DNA of 64,000 nucleotides from Azorinus chamasolen. Its lineage: Eukaryota; Mollusca; Bivalvia; Cardiida; Solecurtidae. The notes under the pieces were generated by a model. That model was not told where the DNA came from. It worked only from the letters and a program-made list of their open reading frames with translations, and ran no database searches. Shown piece after piece: positions 22,177 to 30,249 of this stretch. Positions within the stretch are counted from its first letter, which is position 1. Each line of letters begins with the position of its first letter. The position numbers and the translations under genes were made by a program. The stretch covers positions 36,668,629 through 36,732,628 of the forward strand of contig OY755240.1 of assembly GCA_963576725.1 (NCBI GenBank), given 5' to 3'.

Positions 22177-22881
22177 GATCTGCATCTGCCTCAGATAGCT
22201 GGAGCCCTTCGCAGTGCAGTAAACCGTAGTACTGGTTTTTCTGCCAACAAGCTAATGTTAGGTAGAGAGGTTAACACACCTGCATACCTAATGTTTCCAC
22301 ACAAGCCCGTGACTCCAGTCCCAGCAGACCAGTATGTGGCTACTCTCATGGAAAACATCGGAGTAGCCCATGCTTTAGCCAGAAGAAACCTGCAGACATC
22401 TTTGAAAAGAATGAAGAAGAACTATGACATCAGGGTCCTGCAGAGACCATACAAAGTAGGTGATGTTGTATACCTTTTGGACACAGCTGTTCTTAAGGGC
22501 CAATGCAAGAATCGGAGCTCTCCGTGGAAAGGACCAGCAGTGATCACAAAAACGATGTCGTCATCACTGTTCCGGGTCAAGCTCCGAAAGTCGGTGTTCG
22601 TGGTAAATCACGACAGGGTGAAACCGTGCCGGGACAAACTGTACCCCGCATGGATTACGCAGCACTTGGAGAATCCGGATCTCTCGGCAGACGCGGTAGA
22701 AGATGACCCGTCAGTTGTGCATTGTTCCTGTCGACAGCCGTGGCAGGGCCGCTTCATGATCCAGTGTGACTCATGTGACATATGGTACCATGGGTCATGT
22801 GTCAATGTGACAGCGTCCGACGCCCTTCAAATCAACAGGTTTCTGTGCAGTGACTGTGGTGGTGTTAAGTCAGGAAGGTAA
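22177..22881 (+). CDS. pol: Pol part 3: integrase C-terminus with GPY/F-like module and PHD finger
   Basis: Same frame as the part before the stop. Residues continue the integrase core's C-terminal helix (LPQIAGALRSAVN, then NKLMLGREVN). Next is a GPY/F-type DNA-binding module (SSPWKGPAVITKT ... VVNHDRVKP, about 22517-22630). The end is a PHD zinc finger (CSC ... QCDSCDIWYHGSC ... FLCSDC, about 22726-22857) with the C4-H-C3 ligand order complete. PHD fingers commonly read histone H3 tails, so a role in target-site choice is plausible; that is inference. Pol stops at 22879-22881, two bases into a GTAAGT splice donor. Confidence 0.88.
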   Translation, partial: DLHLPQIAGALRSAVNRSTGFSANKLMLGREVNTPAYLMFPHKPVTPVPADQYVATLMENIGVAHALARRNLQTSLKRMKKNYDIRVLQRPYKVGDVVYLLDTAVLKGQCKNRSSPWKGPAVITKTMSSSLFRVKLRKSVFVVNHDRVKPCRDKLYPAWITQHLENPDLSADAVEDDPSVVHCSCRQPWQGRFMIQCDSCDIWYHGSCVNVTASDALQINRFLCSDCGGVKSGR

Positions 22882-22946
22882 GTATAATCATTTAAACAGC
22901 AAAAGAACATAGATTTAAGGTGTTTTCTCTCTTTTGATTTTTTCAG
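22878..22946 (+). promoter_or_regulatory. Intron-like segment and ORF3 splice acceptor
   Basis: GTAAGT opens at 22878 inside the last pol codon. A pyrimidine-rich tract ends in TTTTTTCAG at 22946, and the next base is the A of the ORF3 ATG. Splicing these 69 bases does not fuse pol to ORF3, since the joined pol frame would stop after a few codons. The acceptor therefore makes more sense with the LTR donor at 16820, giving an mRNA in which ORF3's ATG is the first codon after the junction. Confidence 0.6.
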
Positions 22947-23267
22947 ATGGCATCAAACCTAACCGAAGGAGATTTGGAGAAGGCTAGCAGAAATAAACAG
23001 CTGCTAGCTGCCCGTGGCTTGGTTCAGGCAATAAAAGGCCTGGACATCCCAGAGGACGTCAAAGAGGACCTCCTTCTCAAACAGGCTAAGGTGGCCCAGA
23101 AGCAGAAATCTGGGAATTGGCTAAACCTGGTGGCTACAGAGGCGATGGAACTTGGCTTCCGTAGTCAGTCTTGGTGGAGTCAAACATCGCTCCACTCAGA
23201 GAGTCTGACGTCCAGCAACGAAGAAACAGGCCTGTCCAGGCAAAAACCTCTGACCTGGACAGGGTAG
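22947..23267 (+). CDS. ORF3 N-terminal segment (before frameshift)
   Basis: It starts with ATG directly at the splice acceptor: MASNLTEGDLEKASRNKQLL and onward, a helical, Lys/Glu-rich region with no family that I recognise. Around 23165-23220 the reading frame switches. The frame used by the long downstream ORF is closed by a TAG at 23162, while this frame runs out at 23267. I read both as one broken gene. The residues after about 75 in this segment are probably out of frame. Confidence 0.65.
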   Translation: MASNLTEGDLEKASRNKQLLAARGLVQAIKGLDIPEDVKEDLLLKQAKVAQKQKSGNWLNLVATEAMELGFRSQSWWSQTSLHSESLTSSNEETGLSRQKPLTWTG

Positions 23268-25078
23268 CTGCACACATGGCACAGACAACCTTGTCTGACG
23301 TATCATCGGTGACGTCAGATCAAGAAGATACGTTGCTTGACAGGTCAAAGGCTGGGGAGCTGGAACAATCTCCTGCCCCTCAGAAAGAAGCAAAAGAGAA
23401 ACCTGTGGCCAAGTCGGAGCTTAAATCTCCCGCTTCCACAGCAGCAAAAGAGATATCGGCACCTACTAGGAAACAAACACCACCGCCTAGTAGGAAGCGT
23501 ACACCGCCGCCTAGTAGGAATCAAACACCACCTCCTACTAGGAAACTAGATGAGGTTCCTCCACCACGCAGATCCCCTCGTAAACATGAGCGGTCTCGGC
23601 GTTTGGACGAGGACAGACACAGAGACAGGCGTGGCTCTGGTGAGCAAAACAGAGACCAACGCAGACATGAAAGGTCTCGACATGAGCATAGGCATGGCGA
23701 TAGTCATCATCATCGAGACGCATCTTCGCGTCGAGATGATCGCAACCAAGCTAGCCGTAAACGACCAGCTCAGTCGTATGCGGAAGTCACTGCAGCCAAG
23801 AAATCCAGGGAGACTGTCAGCCAGAAAAAGAGCGGTCTTTGCTGCATTGGCTCTTGTAAACAGCAGCTGTCGAGGAAGCATGCCATGGACATACATGTTC
23901 CTGGTGTGTTTGACGAACACCAACAACTGTCCGAGCAAGTGCGGACACACCAGACTACCGCACTCAACCTCTGTGCTAAGTGGCTAAACCACTCAGCAGA
24001 CTTGAATGCTCTAGTCCGTCTGGTCAACCTAGCAGACGACATACCAAAAGGTCTCAGGCTTTCCGCTAGGCAAGAGCAATGGGCCAACGCGTTATGCCAG
24101 GACATGAGACTGGAGCGCCCGGAGAACTTTTTCCTGGCACCCTTGAATTCGCCTGCCCTCTTATCACATTGGAGGGTTATGGTGGTCATCCTGAGTCTGC
24201 TAGACAGTCGCCGCGCACAGGACCTCAGGACAAACTTTCCTGTGATTCCGCGAGATTCTGTTCCTGAAGGATGGGACAGTCATTTCCATCTGGATCGACT
24301 GGCCGACAGGACACACCATGCAGTGGACGACTTTCCTGCATTGGTTCATTCTGCCGCATCAAGTCAGGAGTATGAGGTGCAGATTATGGGTGGCATCGCT
24401 GTATTTTGCGATGCCGTATCATATCCAACCAGCGATCAGGTTGCTTCGCTGGCGTCTCAAGGGGTAGGTACCACAATTGGTATCCATCCAAAATCAGCCA
24501 GCAGCGTCTCAGAGGAAGATTGGACTCGGTTTGAGCAGGCCCTGTCCATTCCAGGAGTTAAGGGATTCGGTGAGGTTGGGCTCGACCACACGACCCCATC
24601 ATCTACCTGGTCAATCCAGCATCAAGTGCTTGATAGGGCCCTTACATTTTTGCGCCCTGAACATGTGCTTGTTCTACACAATAGAGCACCCAGAGAGGAC
24701 CCAGACAGGGAGATGATACAGCTCCTGTATCATCTCAAAGGTGTGGTGCCAGTGGACCAAAGAATCCATGTCCACTGTTTCCGGGGAGGCGTTGACATTA
24801 TGGACCTTTGGATAAAAACATTTTCAAATGTTCATTTTGGCTACACACCACTGATAGCGTATGCTTCAAAAGACAGCAAAGCAGCGCTTCAACAGATGCA
24901 CCAAGACAGACTTCTCTTGGAGACTGATGTTCCTTATTTCAAAACAAAGGAGTGTCGGTTCAGCACACCTGGCTTCCTGGGGGTCGCAGCAAATACTGTC
25001 GCTCTCATCCGGGGTCAGGATCCAGAGACCATCCTGCAGCTAGCCGCCACAAATGGCCGCCGGCTGTATGGCATATAG
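23171..25078 (+). CDS. ORF3 main segment: disordered Arg/Pro-rich arm, C2HH motif, TatD-family nuclease
   Basis: About 635 codons; no ATG at the 5' edge because the true start is upstream. Residues about 95-125 hold repeats of TPPPSRK type, and 130-200 are rich in Arg/His/Asp (SR-like, possibly RNA-binding). A C-x3-C-x8-H-x4-H motif (CIGSC..H..H) is near 225-245. The C-terminal 270 residues match TatD metal-dependent hydrolases: DSHFHLD (His 371/373), GIHP, GEVGLD (Glu 468), VLHNRAP (His 503), HVHCFRGG (His 535), LLETDVPY (Asp 586) and terminal RLYGI. All expected metal ligands are present. TatD enzymes are DNases/exonucleases; animal TATDN2 also has a long disordered N-terminus. Acting on replication intermediates is inference. 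Confidence 0.88.
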   Translation: MVESNIAPLRESDVQQRRNRPVQAKTSDLDRVAAHMAQTTLSDVSSVTSDQEDTLLDRSKAGELEQSPAPQKEAKEKPVAKSELKSPASTAAKEISAPTRKQTPPPSRKRTPPPSRNQTPPPTRKLDEVPPPRRSPRKHERSRRLDEDRHRDRRGSGEQNRDQRRHERSRHEHRHGDSHHHRDASSRRDDRNQASRKRPAQSYAEVTAAKKSRETVSQKKSGLCCIGSCKQQLSRKHAMDIHVPGVFDEHQQLSEQVRTHQTTALNLCAKWLNHSADLNALVRLVNLADDIPKGLRLSARQEQWANALCQDMRLERPENFFLAPLNSPALLSHWRVMVVILSLLDSRRAQDLRTNFPVIPRDSVPEGWDSHFHLDRLADRTHHAVDDFPALVHSAASSQEYEVQIMGGIAVFCDAVSYPTSDQVASLASQGVGTTIGIHPKSASSVSEEDWTRFEQALSIPGVKGFGEVGLDHTTPSSTWSIQHQVLDRALTFLRPEHVLVLHNRAPREDPDREMIQLLYHLKGVVPVDQRIHVHCFRGGVDIMDLWIKTFSNVHFGYTPLIAYASKDSKAALQQMHQDRLLLETDVPYFKTKECRFSTPGFLGVAANTVALIRGQDPETILQLAATNGRRLYGI

Positions 25079-25090
25079 GGAACCCTCCTC

Positions 25091-25176
25091 AAGGAGAAGA
25101 GAGGGAGGAGGAGGATGACTCTGCCCCCGGCAATACGGACCCAGGGCTCCCCCCTTCAAAAGAAAAGAGGGAGGAG
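25091..25176 (+). promoter_or_regulatory. Polypurine tract, duplicated
   Basis: The purine run 25158-25176 (AAAAGAAAAGAGGGAGGAG) abuts the 3' LTR and would prime plus-strand DNA. A related purine run at 25091-25115, also containing AGAGGGAGGAG and preceded by a similar pyrimidine stretch, lies about 65 bases upstream, so the tract looks duplicated. Confidence 0.8.
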
Positions 25177-25391
25177 TGTAGTGGCCGGCACTAGGTCGGT
25201 CCCGGAATTAGACCAGCCCCTAATTCACGTGAGCCTCGTTCTGGGTTCCTGGCAAGCAGAGCATTAGCGAGGTCCATACAAACGTGTTATCCAGTATTCC
25301 TAAAGACGATTCCGGAGTTATTCTGAAGCAACCATCAAAGTATCAGACAGGGTAAGTGCACGCTACCTTTATCTATACCAGAGATACTTTA
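25177..25391 (+). repeat. 3' LTR (215 bp)
   Basis: Same length as the 5' LTR with three substitutions. It follows the polypurine tract and is followed by the GTTG target duplication at 25392-25395, then palindrome-arm sequence ('attaattttgaacgacagc'). Confidence 0.95.
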
Positions 25392-25647
25392 GTTGATTAA
25401 TTTTGAACGACAGCATCTTTGACCAGATCGACTCGATGCCACTCAGTCTGTATTTACTTTATCACGAAATAAATACAGATGCATTTACTTCGTGATCTTA
25501 TATGCGAATTAACTAATTTACGTTTCATTCGGATCCAAACTGTTTGCCTATGCTGTTACGCTCGGTGTTTCAAATTTTTCATCTGTTAAACTGTTATCGT
25601 CCAAATCAATTATATATGTGAATTATAATTACAATTAATTGGGTGAC

Positions 25648-25740
25648 AGGGTAGCGAAATGACTTCCCGCAAGGGTGCGAATTGACTGTAGCGAAATGGT
25701 CAGGGTAGCGAAACGATGTGTAGCGAAACGTCCGTATACC
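25648..25740 (-). repeat. CATTTCGCTACCC minisatellite, left arm
   Basis: Three to four units of 'gtagcgaaatg' with spacers. The right arm copy (33625-33745) has one more 'accctgaccatttcgct' unit, a copy-number difference between otherwise near-identical arms. Confidence 0.75.
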
Positions 25741-27241
25741 GTTTTACCCTGTCACCGGTTATAAAAAGTCACTCCGTTACAAGATACAAAAATCTTTATT
25801 TGGAGCACAGGGGTCTGGACCGCTTCATGGGGGTCTATATGTACTATATAATAACAAGGGTTCCAACTAGCAGAACGGATATCCGTGTACCACGAGTACA
25901 ATATGACTGTAACTCTTACAATTTAAATGATAATTTCGTAATTCGTTCGGCTATTGAAAGCCAATATATTTTTCTATCAAATAAATATAATCTTATAACT
26001 TATGAACAAGTATCAATCCAACAATGATTTTTCTCAAAATTGCATGTGTTTTTTAGTTCATTGACAAACGTTCGTTCACCCCGGTTTCATTATAAAACGG
26101 CAATAACCTGGCAATTTGCAGTTTAAAAAAGGCCGATTCTATAGGGCGAATCTCTTCTTCCTGTGACTGGCCGCCTTCGTCGTGCCGAATAATCTGCCAG
26201 TTATACGCAATAATACCCGCCCTTCCCATTGATATTTTGGAATAGCTTTTTTTGTCTGGTTTGCTTTGTCACCTGAGATTTAAATATCTCAAGCGACTTT
26301 GCTTCTGCGATGTTTGGTGGTAGTGCATTCCAGTCTTTAGTAGTTTGGTAGAAGAAACTGTAAAGAATGCAGCCGTCAGTGTACTAACATTGTAGAGCAC
26401 ATTTTGTGTTATTGTGATAAGAACGACACTCAAATAAAGGCGTTATGGGACACAATAATTGAGTACAATGGAAGAGAGGAGTTTGAACGGATTGTGCGTT
26501 TTCCGGCTCATGATCAGTGTGCTGCTGTACTGCATATTTTAGTAACAATAGTAGATAGCGGTCTGTACTTGCCTGGTTTACCTGCAGTCACTCAACGCAT
26601 ATTTAGGTGACTTTATTGTCTGGTCTGCAGTCATACTTGAGATACAAATACCGATGTAAGCTTCAAATCTGTGGTACATCTTAATTTGTGTTTTATATGG
26701 TAGAGGTTAAGAGTTTGGTTCTGAGTAGATGGTACCATATGGAGACGGTTGCGTGATTTTATTAGCGCACTAAACCGCTAGAGTATATGCATATATAAAA
26801 CTTATGCATATAGGACTTAAGGCATGCATGTGATGTGTGGTATTACTGGTATGTACTGTCTTATTTGACAGTAGGTGAATCTGTAGGTGGAAATGTGGTG
26901 TAGTCGGTGTAGATTCTGATCAGTGACATGTCTAGCGTGGCGGCTGATCTGGGTCAACACTGCTTGCGTTATCATTGGTTGGATTTTGTAGAGAAACCCG
27001 TGTTGTAAGTCATTGTTGCTTTACTTGAAACCTAAGTGAGACAGCATGTTAACATGTATAGTACATGCATTATTTCATTTGTGTGTTTCTGTTTTCCATT
27101 ATGTATGTGCGTTAGGGTGAAATAACTCGTTTACCTATCTCCCTTTTCCTAATTTCGTTTCGTAGGAAAAGGTTGACGGGATTCACTCGAGTTACTTCTA
27201 ACCATATTCGTCAGAGAGACGCCTGTCTCTTAGCGGTATTA

Positions 27242-27302
27242 TAAACAGAGCAGATCAAGGTCTGACGATTCCTACAAGAGTCATCTGATCAGAGTCTGAT
27301 CT
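27242..27302. repeat. Hairpin repeat copy, left arm
   Basis: Starts 'taaacagagcagatcaaggt', centre 'cctacaag', then 'atctgatcagagtctgatct'. Mirrored at 32090-32152 in the right arm, with a diverged copy at 40989-41052. Confidence 0.65.
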
Positions 27303-27774
27303 GGTTGTTGGTTGGATAGGTCCGTTGATACTTTTTTCAGTTGCCGGACACGTTGTTGCAATGTATTGATATAAAACCTTACCTGATAATATTTCATACA
27401 ATAATTATTTATTACATGGGCATTCATCAGGTAAAGTGTTTAATGATCAGAGGAATCGTTAGGGTGTTTATATACTTGCTGCCCGAGAGACTTCGGGTAT
27501 TAATGTTTGTGTATTTCTCTCGTTCGTTTATATATTAACGATAGTATATATGCGGAGATGGTAGCGTTATTCAGACGGTGCGGACACCGTATATCTGTTG
27601 CCTTGTAAACTGTATGGATCTAGATTAGACGTTGGGTAACGTGGTGTCTTATCCTGTACTATACGGTATACTTGGGCACAGTCCTGGTGGTGTTGATTGT
27701 AGCAGGTAACGTCTGACTAGAGTTAGGCTGGGTCCTAGTAGTGGTTACCGTAGCATCCCCCCTTAGACTTTTTT

Positions 27775-28786
27775 TCATGGGTACCAAATTGTTCGTTGGG
27801 GTCCTCAGAACACATTTTGAGCATGCCCCCAAAAATAAATTTGTCCCCGCTGTTTTATTTAACGGTTTCCATGGTAACCCGAGGTAATTTTCGAAACTAC
27901 CTTGGTTCAGAAAATGCGTCATAACTTTGCTTTTAGAAGCAATAGAAGGACAAAACAAGTACCAAAGTAAAGCAGAGACATATAGCTTGAATATGATATA
28001 TGATTTAATTAATATTCATAAATGCATTCTTATGAATATTAACGAGGAAGTAAAAAGTAAAAAAAAAATGCATTTTTTTAGAAAAAAGGAGTTTGTTGTT
28101 TAGTCTGATAGGCTTATTAATGCACAGAAATTATTGAATTTCGGTTTAAGTTGTTTGTTGGGGTCCTTAGAATACATTTTGAGTATTTCCCCAAATAATT
28201 TTGTCCCATCTATGTTTTATTTAACGGTTTCCATGGTAACCCGAGGTAAATTTCGAAACATCCTTGGTTCAGAAAATGAGTAATAACTTTGCTTTTAGAG
28301 GCAATAGAAGGACAAAACAAGTACCAAAGTAAAGCAGAGACATATAACTTGAATATGATATATGATTTTATTAATATTCATAAATGCATTCTTATGAATA
28401 TTAATGAGAAAGTAACAAAATGCGGTGGTTTTTTTTAGAAAAAGGGAGTTTGTTGTTTAGTCTGATGGGCTTATTAATGCACAGAAATGATTGAATTCAG
28501 GTTTAAATTGTTTGTTGGTGTCATCAGAACACATTTTGAGCATGTCCCCAAAGTAATTTTGTCCCATCTATGTTTTATTGAGCGGTTTCCATGGTAACCC
28601 GAGGTAAATTTCGAAACATCATGGGTTCAGAAAATTCGTAATAACTTTGCTTTTAGAGGCAATAGAAGGACAAAACAAAAACCAAAGTAAAGCAGAGACA
28701 TATAACTTGATTATGATATATAATTTTAATAATATTCATAAATGATTGCTTATGAATATTAATGAGGAAGTACAAAAAAATCCGCT
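27775..28786 (-). repeat. Tandem array of about 360-bp units, left arm (3 units)
   Basis: Units share 'ggtttccatggtaacccgag', 'gcaatagaaggacaaaacaa', 'aaagtaaagcagagacatat' and 'tatgaatattaa(t/c)gag'. The last marker recurs near 28036, 28396 and 28752. Some frames across it look protein-like by chance. No recognised family. Confidence 0.85.
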
Positions 28787-30245
28787 TTTTAGCTCACCAG
28801 AGCACTTTGTGCTCAGGGTGAGCTTTTGTGATCACCCGTTGTCCGTCGTCCGTCGGCGTGCGTCGTGCGTCGTCCGTCGATCGTCATCCGTCGTCAACAA
28901 TTTGAACCTTTAAAAATCTTCTCCTCTGAATCTACAGGGTTCTCATCTTTCATCTTTGGCACATAGTATCATCTTTAGGTCCTCTACAAAAGTTATATAA
29001 AGTATCCCCCAGGGGTCAAAATTGGCCCCGCCCCAGGGGTGCCTTGTTTTCAATAGAAACATATAGTAAAATTTTGAAAATCTTCTCCTCTTAAACCAGA
29101 AGGTTCTCAGCTTTCATATTTGGCACATAGCATCATGTTCAGGTCCTCTACAAAAGTTATATAAATTATGCCTCTGGGGTCAAAATTTATATAAATTTTG
29201 TAGAAGACCTGAACATGATGCTATGTGCCAAATATGAAAGCTGAAAACCTTCAAGTTTCAGAGGAGAATGTTTTCAAAGTTTTCACTACGTGAATTTGTT
29301 TCTATTGAAAACTGCCCACCCCTGGGGCGGGGCCAATTTTGACCCCCAGAGACATAATTTATATACCTTTTGTAGAGGACCTGAACATGATGCTCTGTGC
29401 CAAATATGAAAGCTGAGAGCCTTCCAGTTTCAGAGAAGAAGATTTTCAAATATTTCATTATTTGTTTCTATTTAAAACTGCCCACCCCTGGGACGGGGCC
29501 AATTTTGACCCTGGGGCCATAATTTATATAACTTTTGTAGAGGACCTGAACATGATGTTATGTGTCAAATATGAAAGCTGAGAGCCTTCCAGTTTCAGAG
29601 AAGAAGATTTTCAAAGATTTCACTATTTGTTTCTATTGAAAACTGCCCATCCCTGGGCGGGGCCAATTTTGACCCTGGGGCCATAATTTATATAACTTTT
29701 GTAGAGGCCCGGAACATGATGCTATGTGTCAAATATGAAAGCTGAGAGCCTTCCAGTTTCAGAGAAGAAGATTTTCAAAGATTTCACTATTTGTTTCTAT
29801 TTAAAACTGCCCACCCCTGGGGCGGGGCCAATTTTGACCCCAGGGCCATAATTTATATAACTTTTGTAGAGGACCTGAACATGATGCTATGTGCCAAATA
29901 TGAAAGCTGGGAGCATTCCAGTTTCAGAGAAGAAGATTTTCAAAGATTTCACTATTTGTTTCTATTTAAAACTGCCCACCCCTGGGGCGGGGCCAATTTT
30001 GACCCCAGGGGCATAATTTATATAACTTTTGTAGAGGACCTGAACATGATGCTATGTGCCAAATATGAAAGCTGAGAACCTTCTGGTTTAAGAGGAGAAG
30101 ATTTTCAAAATTTTACTATAAGTATGTTTCTATTGAAAACAAGGCACCCCTGGGACGGACGACGCACGACGCACGCCGACGGACGACGGACAACGGGTGA
30201 TCACAAAAGCTCACCCTGAGCACAAAGTGCTCTGGTGAGCTAAAA
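28787..30245. repeat. Foldback repeat at the palindrome axis
   Basis: Both ends are inverted copies that start 'agctcaccagagcac' and contain a local hairpin (gctcacc..ggtgagc) followed by a run of 'cgtcgtccgtcg'-like units. The interior is a tandem repeat of about 150-170 bp containing 'ctgcccacccctgggg', 'ggggccaattttgacc' and 'gaggacctgaacatgatg'. One to two units lie left of the axis and about six right of it. A 20-bp perfect palindrome sits at 29181-29200. I know this GCTCACC repeat type from bivalve sequence but cannot name a family. Confidence 0.8.
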
Positions 30246-30249
30246 AGCG

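Larger units (their letters stand above)
16645..25391 (+). mobile_element. LTR retrotransposon (Ty3/Gypsy-like) carrying a TatD nuclease ORF
   Basis: 8,747 bp: LTR, tRNA-Leu-type primer site, gag, pol, intron-like gap, ORF3, polypurine tract, LTR. The boundaries are exact because the right palindrome arm contains the unoccupied site: GTTG (16641-16644 and 25392-25395) occurs once there, as caac at 33991-33994. The integrase follows RNase H, as in Ty3/Gypsy (Metaviridae) elements. No env-like protein is seen; its place is taken by a protein with a TatD hydrolase domain. The two LTRs differ at 3 of 215 positions. Pol has one frameshift and one stop, and ORF3 one frameshift, so this copy would need intact relatives to move, unless the breaks are assembly errors. 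Confidence 0.95.
25396..27770. other. Left palindrome arm, non-coding part
   Basis: Inverted equivalent of about 31620-33990. It holds the CATTTCGCTACCC minisatellite (25648-25740, here as gtagcgaaatg) and the hairpin at 27242-27302. Short frames of 65-103 codons are repeated in both arms; one pair is changed by an indel (97 versus 103 codons) and none has a recognisable domain, so I do not call them genes. Confidence 0.6.
12059..29185 (+). repeat. Left arm of giant inverted repeat
   Basis: Reverse-complement match to 29191-35400. The outermost shared bases are 'agatctaattagtcagaa' at 12059 and its complement ending at 35400. Two insertions interrupt the homology in this arm only: the LINE 12205-15374 and the LTR element 16645-25391. 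Without these and their duplicated targets the arm is about 5.2 kb. By eye the arms differ by about 1-2% outside tandem arrays (for example one difference in a 75-bp block at 27178-27252). It may be a genuine palindromic duplication or two haplotypes joined head to head in the assembly. Confidence 0.9.

Noticed and set aside
22878..22946. Intron joining pol to ORF3 as one polyprotein
   Set aside because: The joined pol frame meets a stop within a few codons after the acceptor, so the splice cannot create a pol-ORF3 fusion.
25716..26027. 103-codon frame conserved in both palindrome arms
   Set aside because: The arm copies differ by an indel and arm identity alone explains the similarity; no recognisable domain or codon signature.
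27659..27958. 99-codon frame present three times (also 31431 and 40595), protein-like and conserved
   Set aside because: The copies are conserved because they lie in near-identical repeat units; no domain, and the frame is not maintained in other units of the same array.
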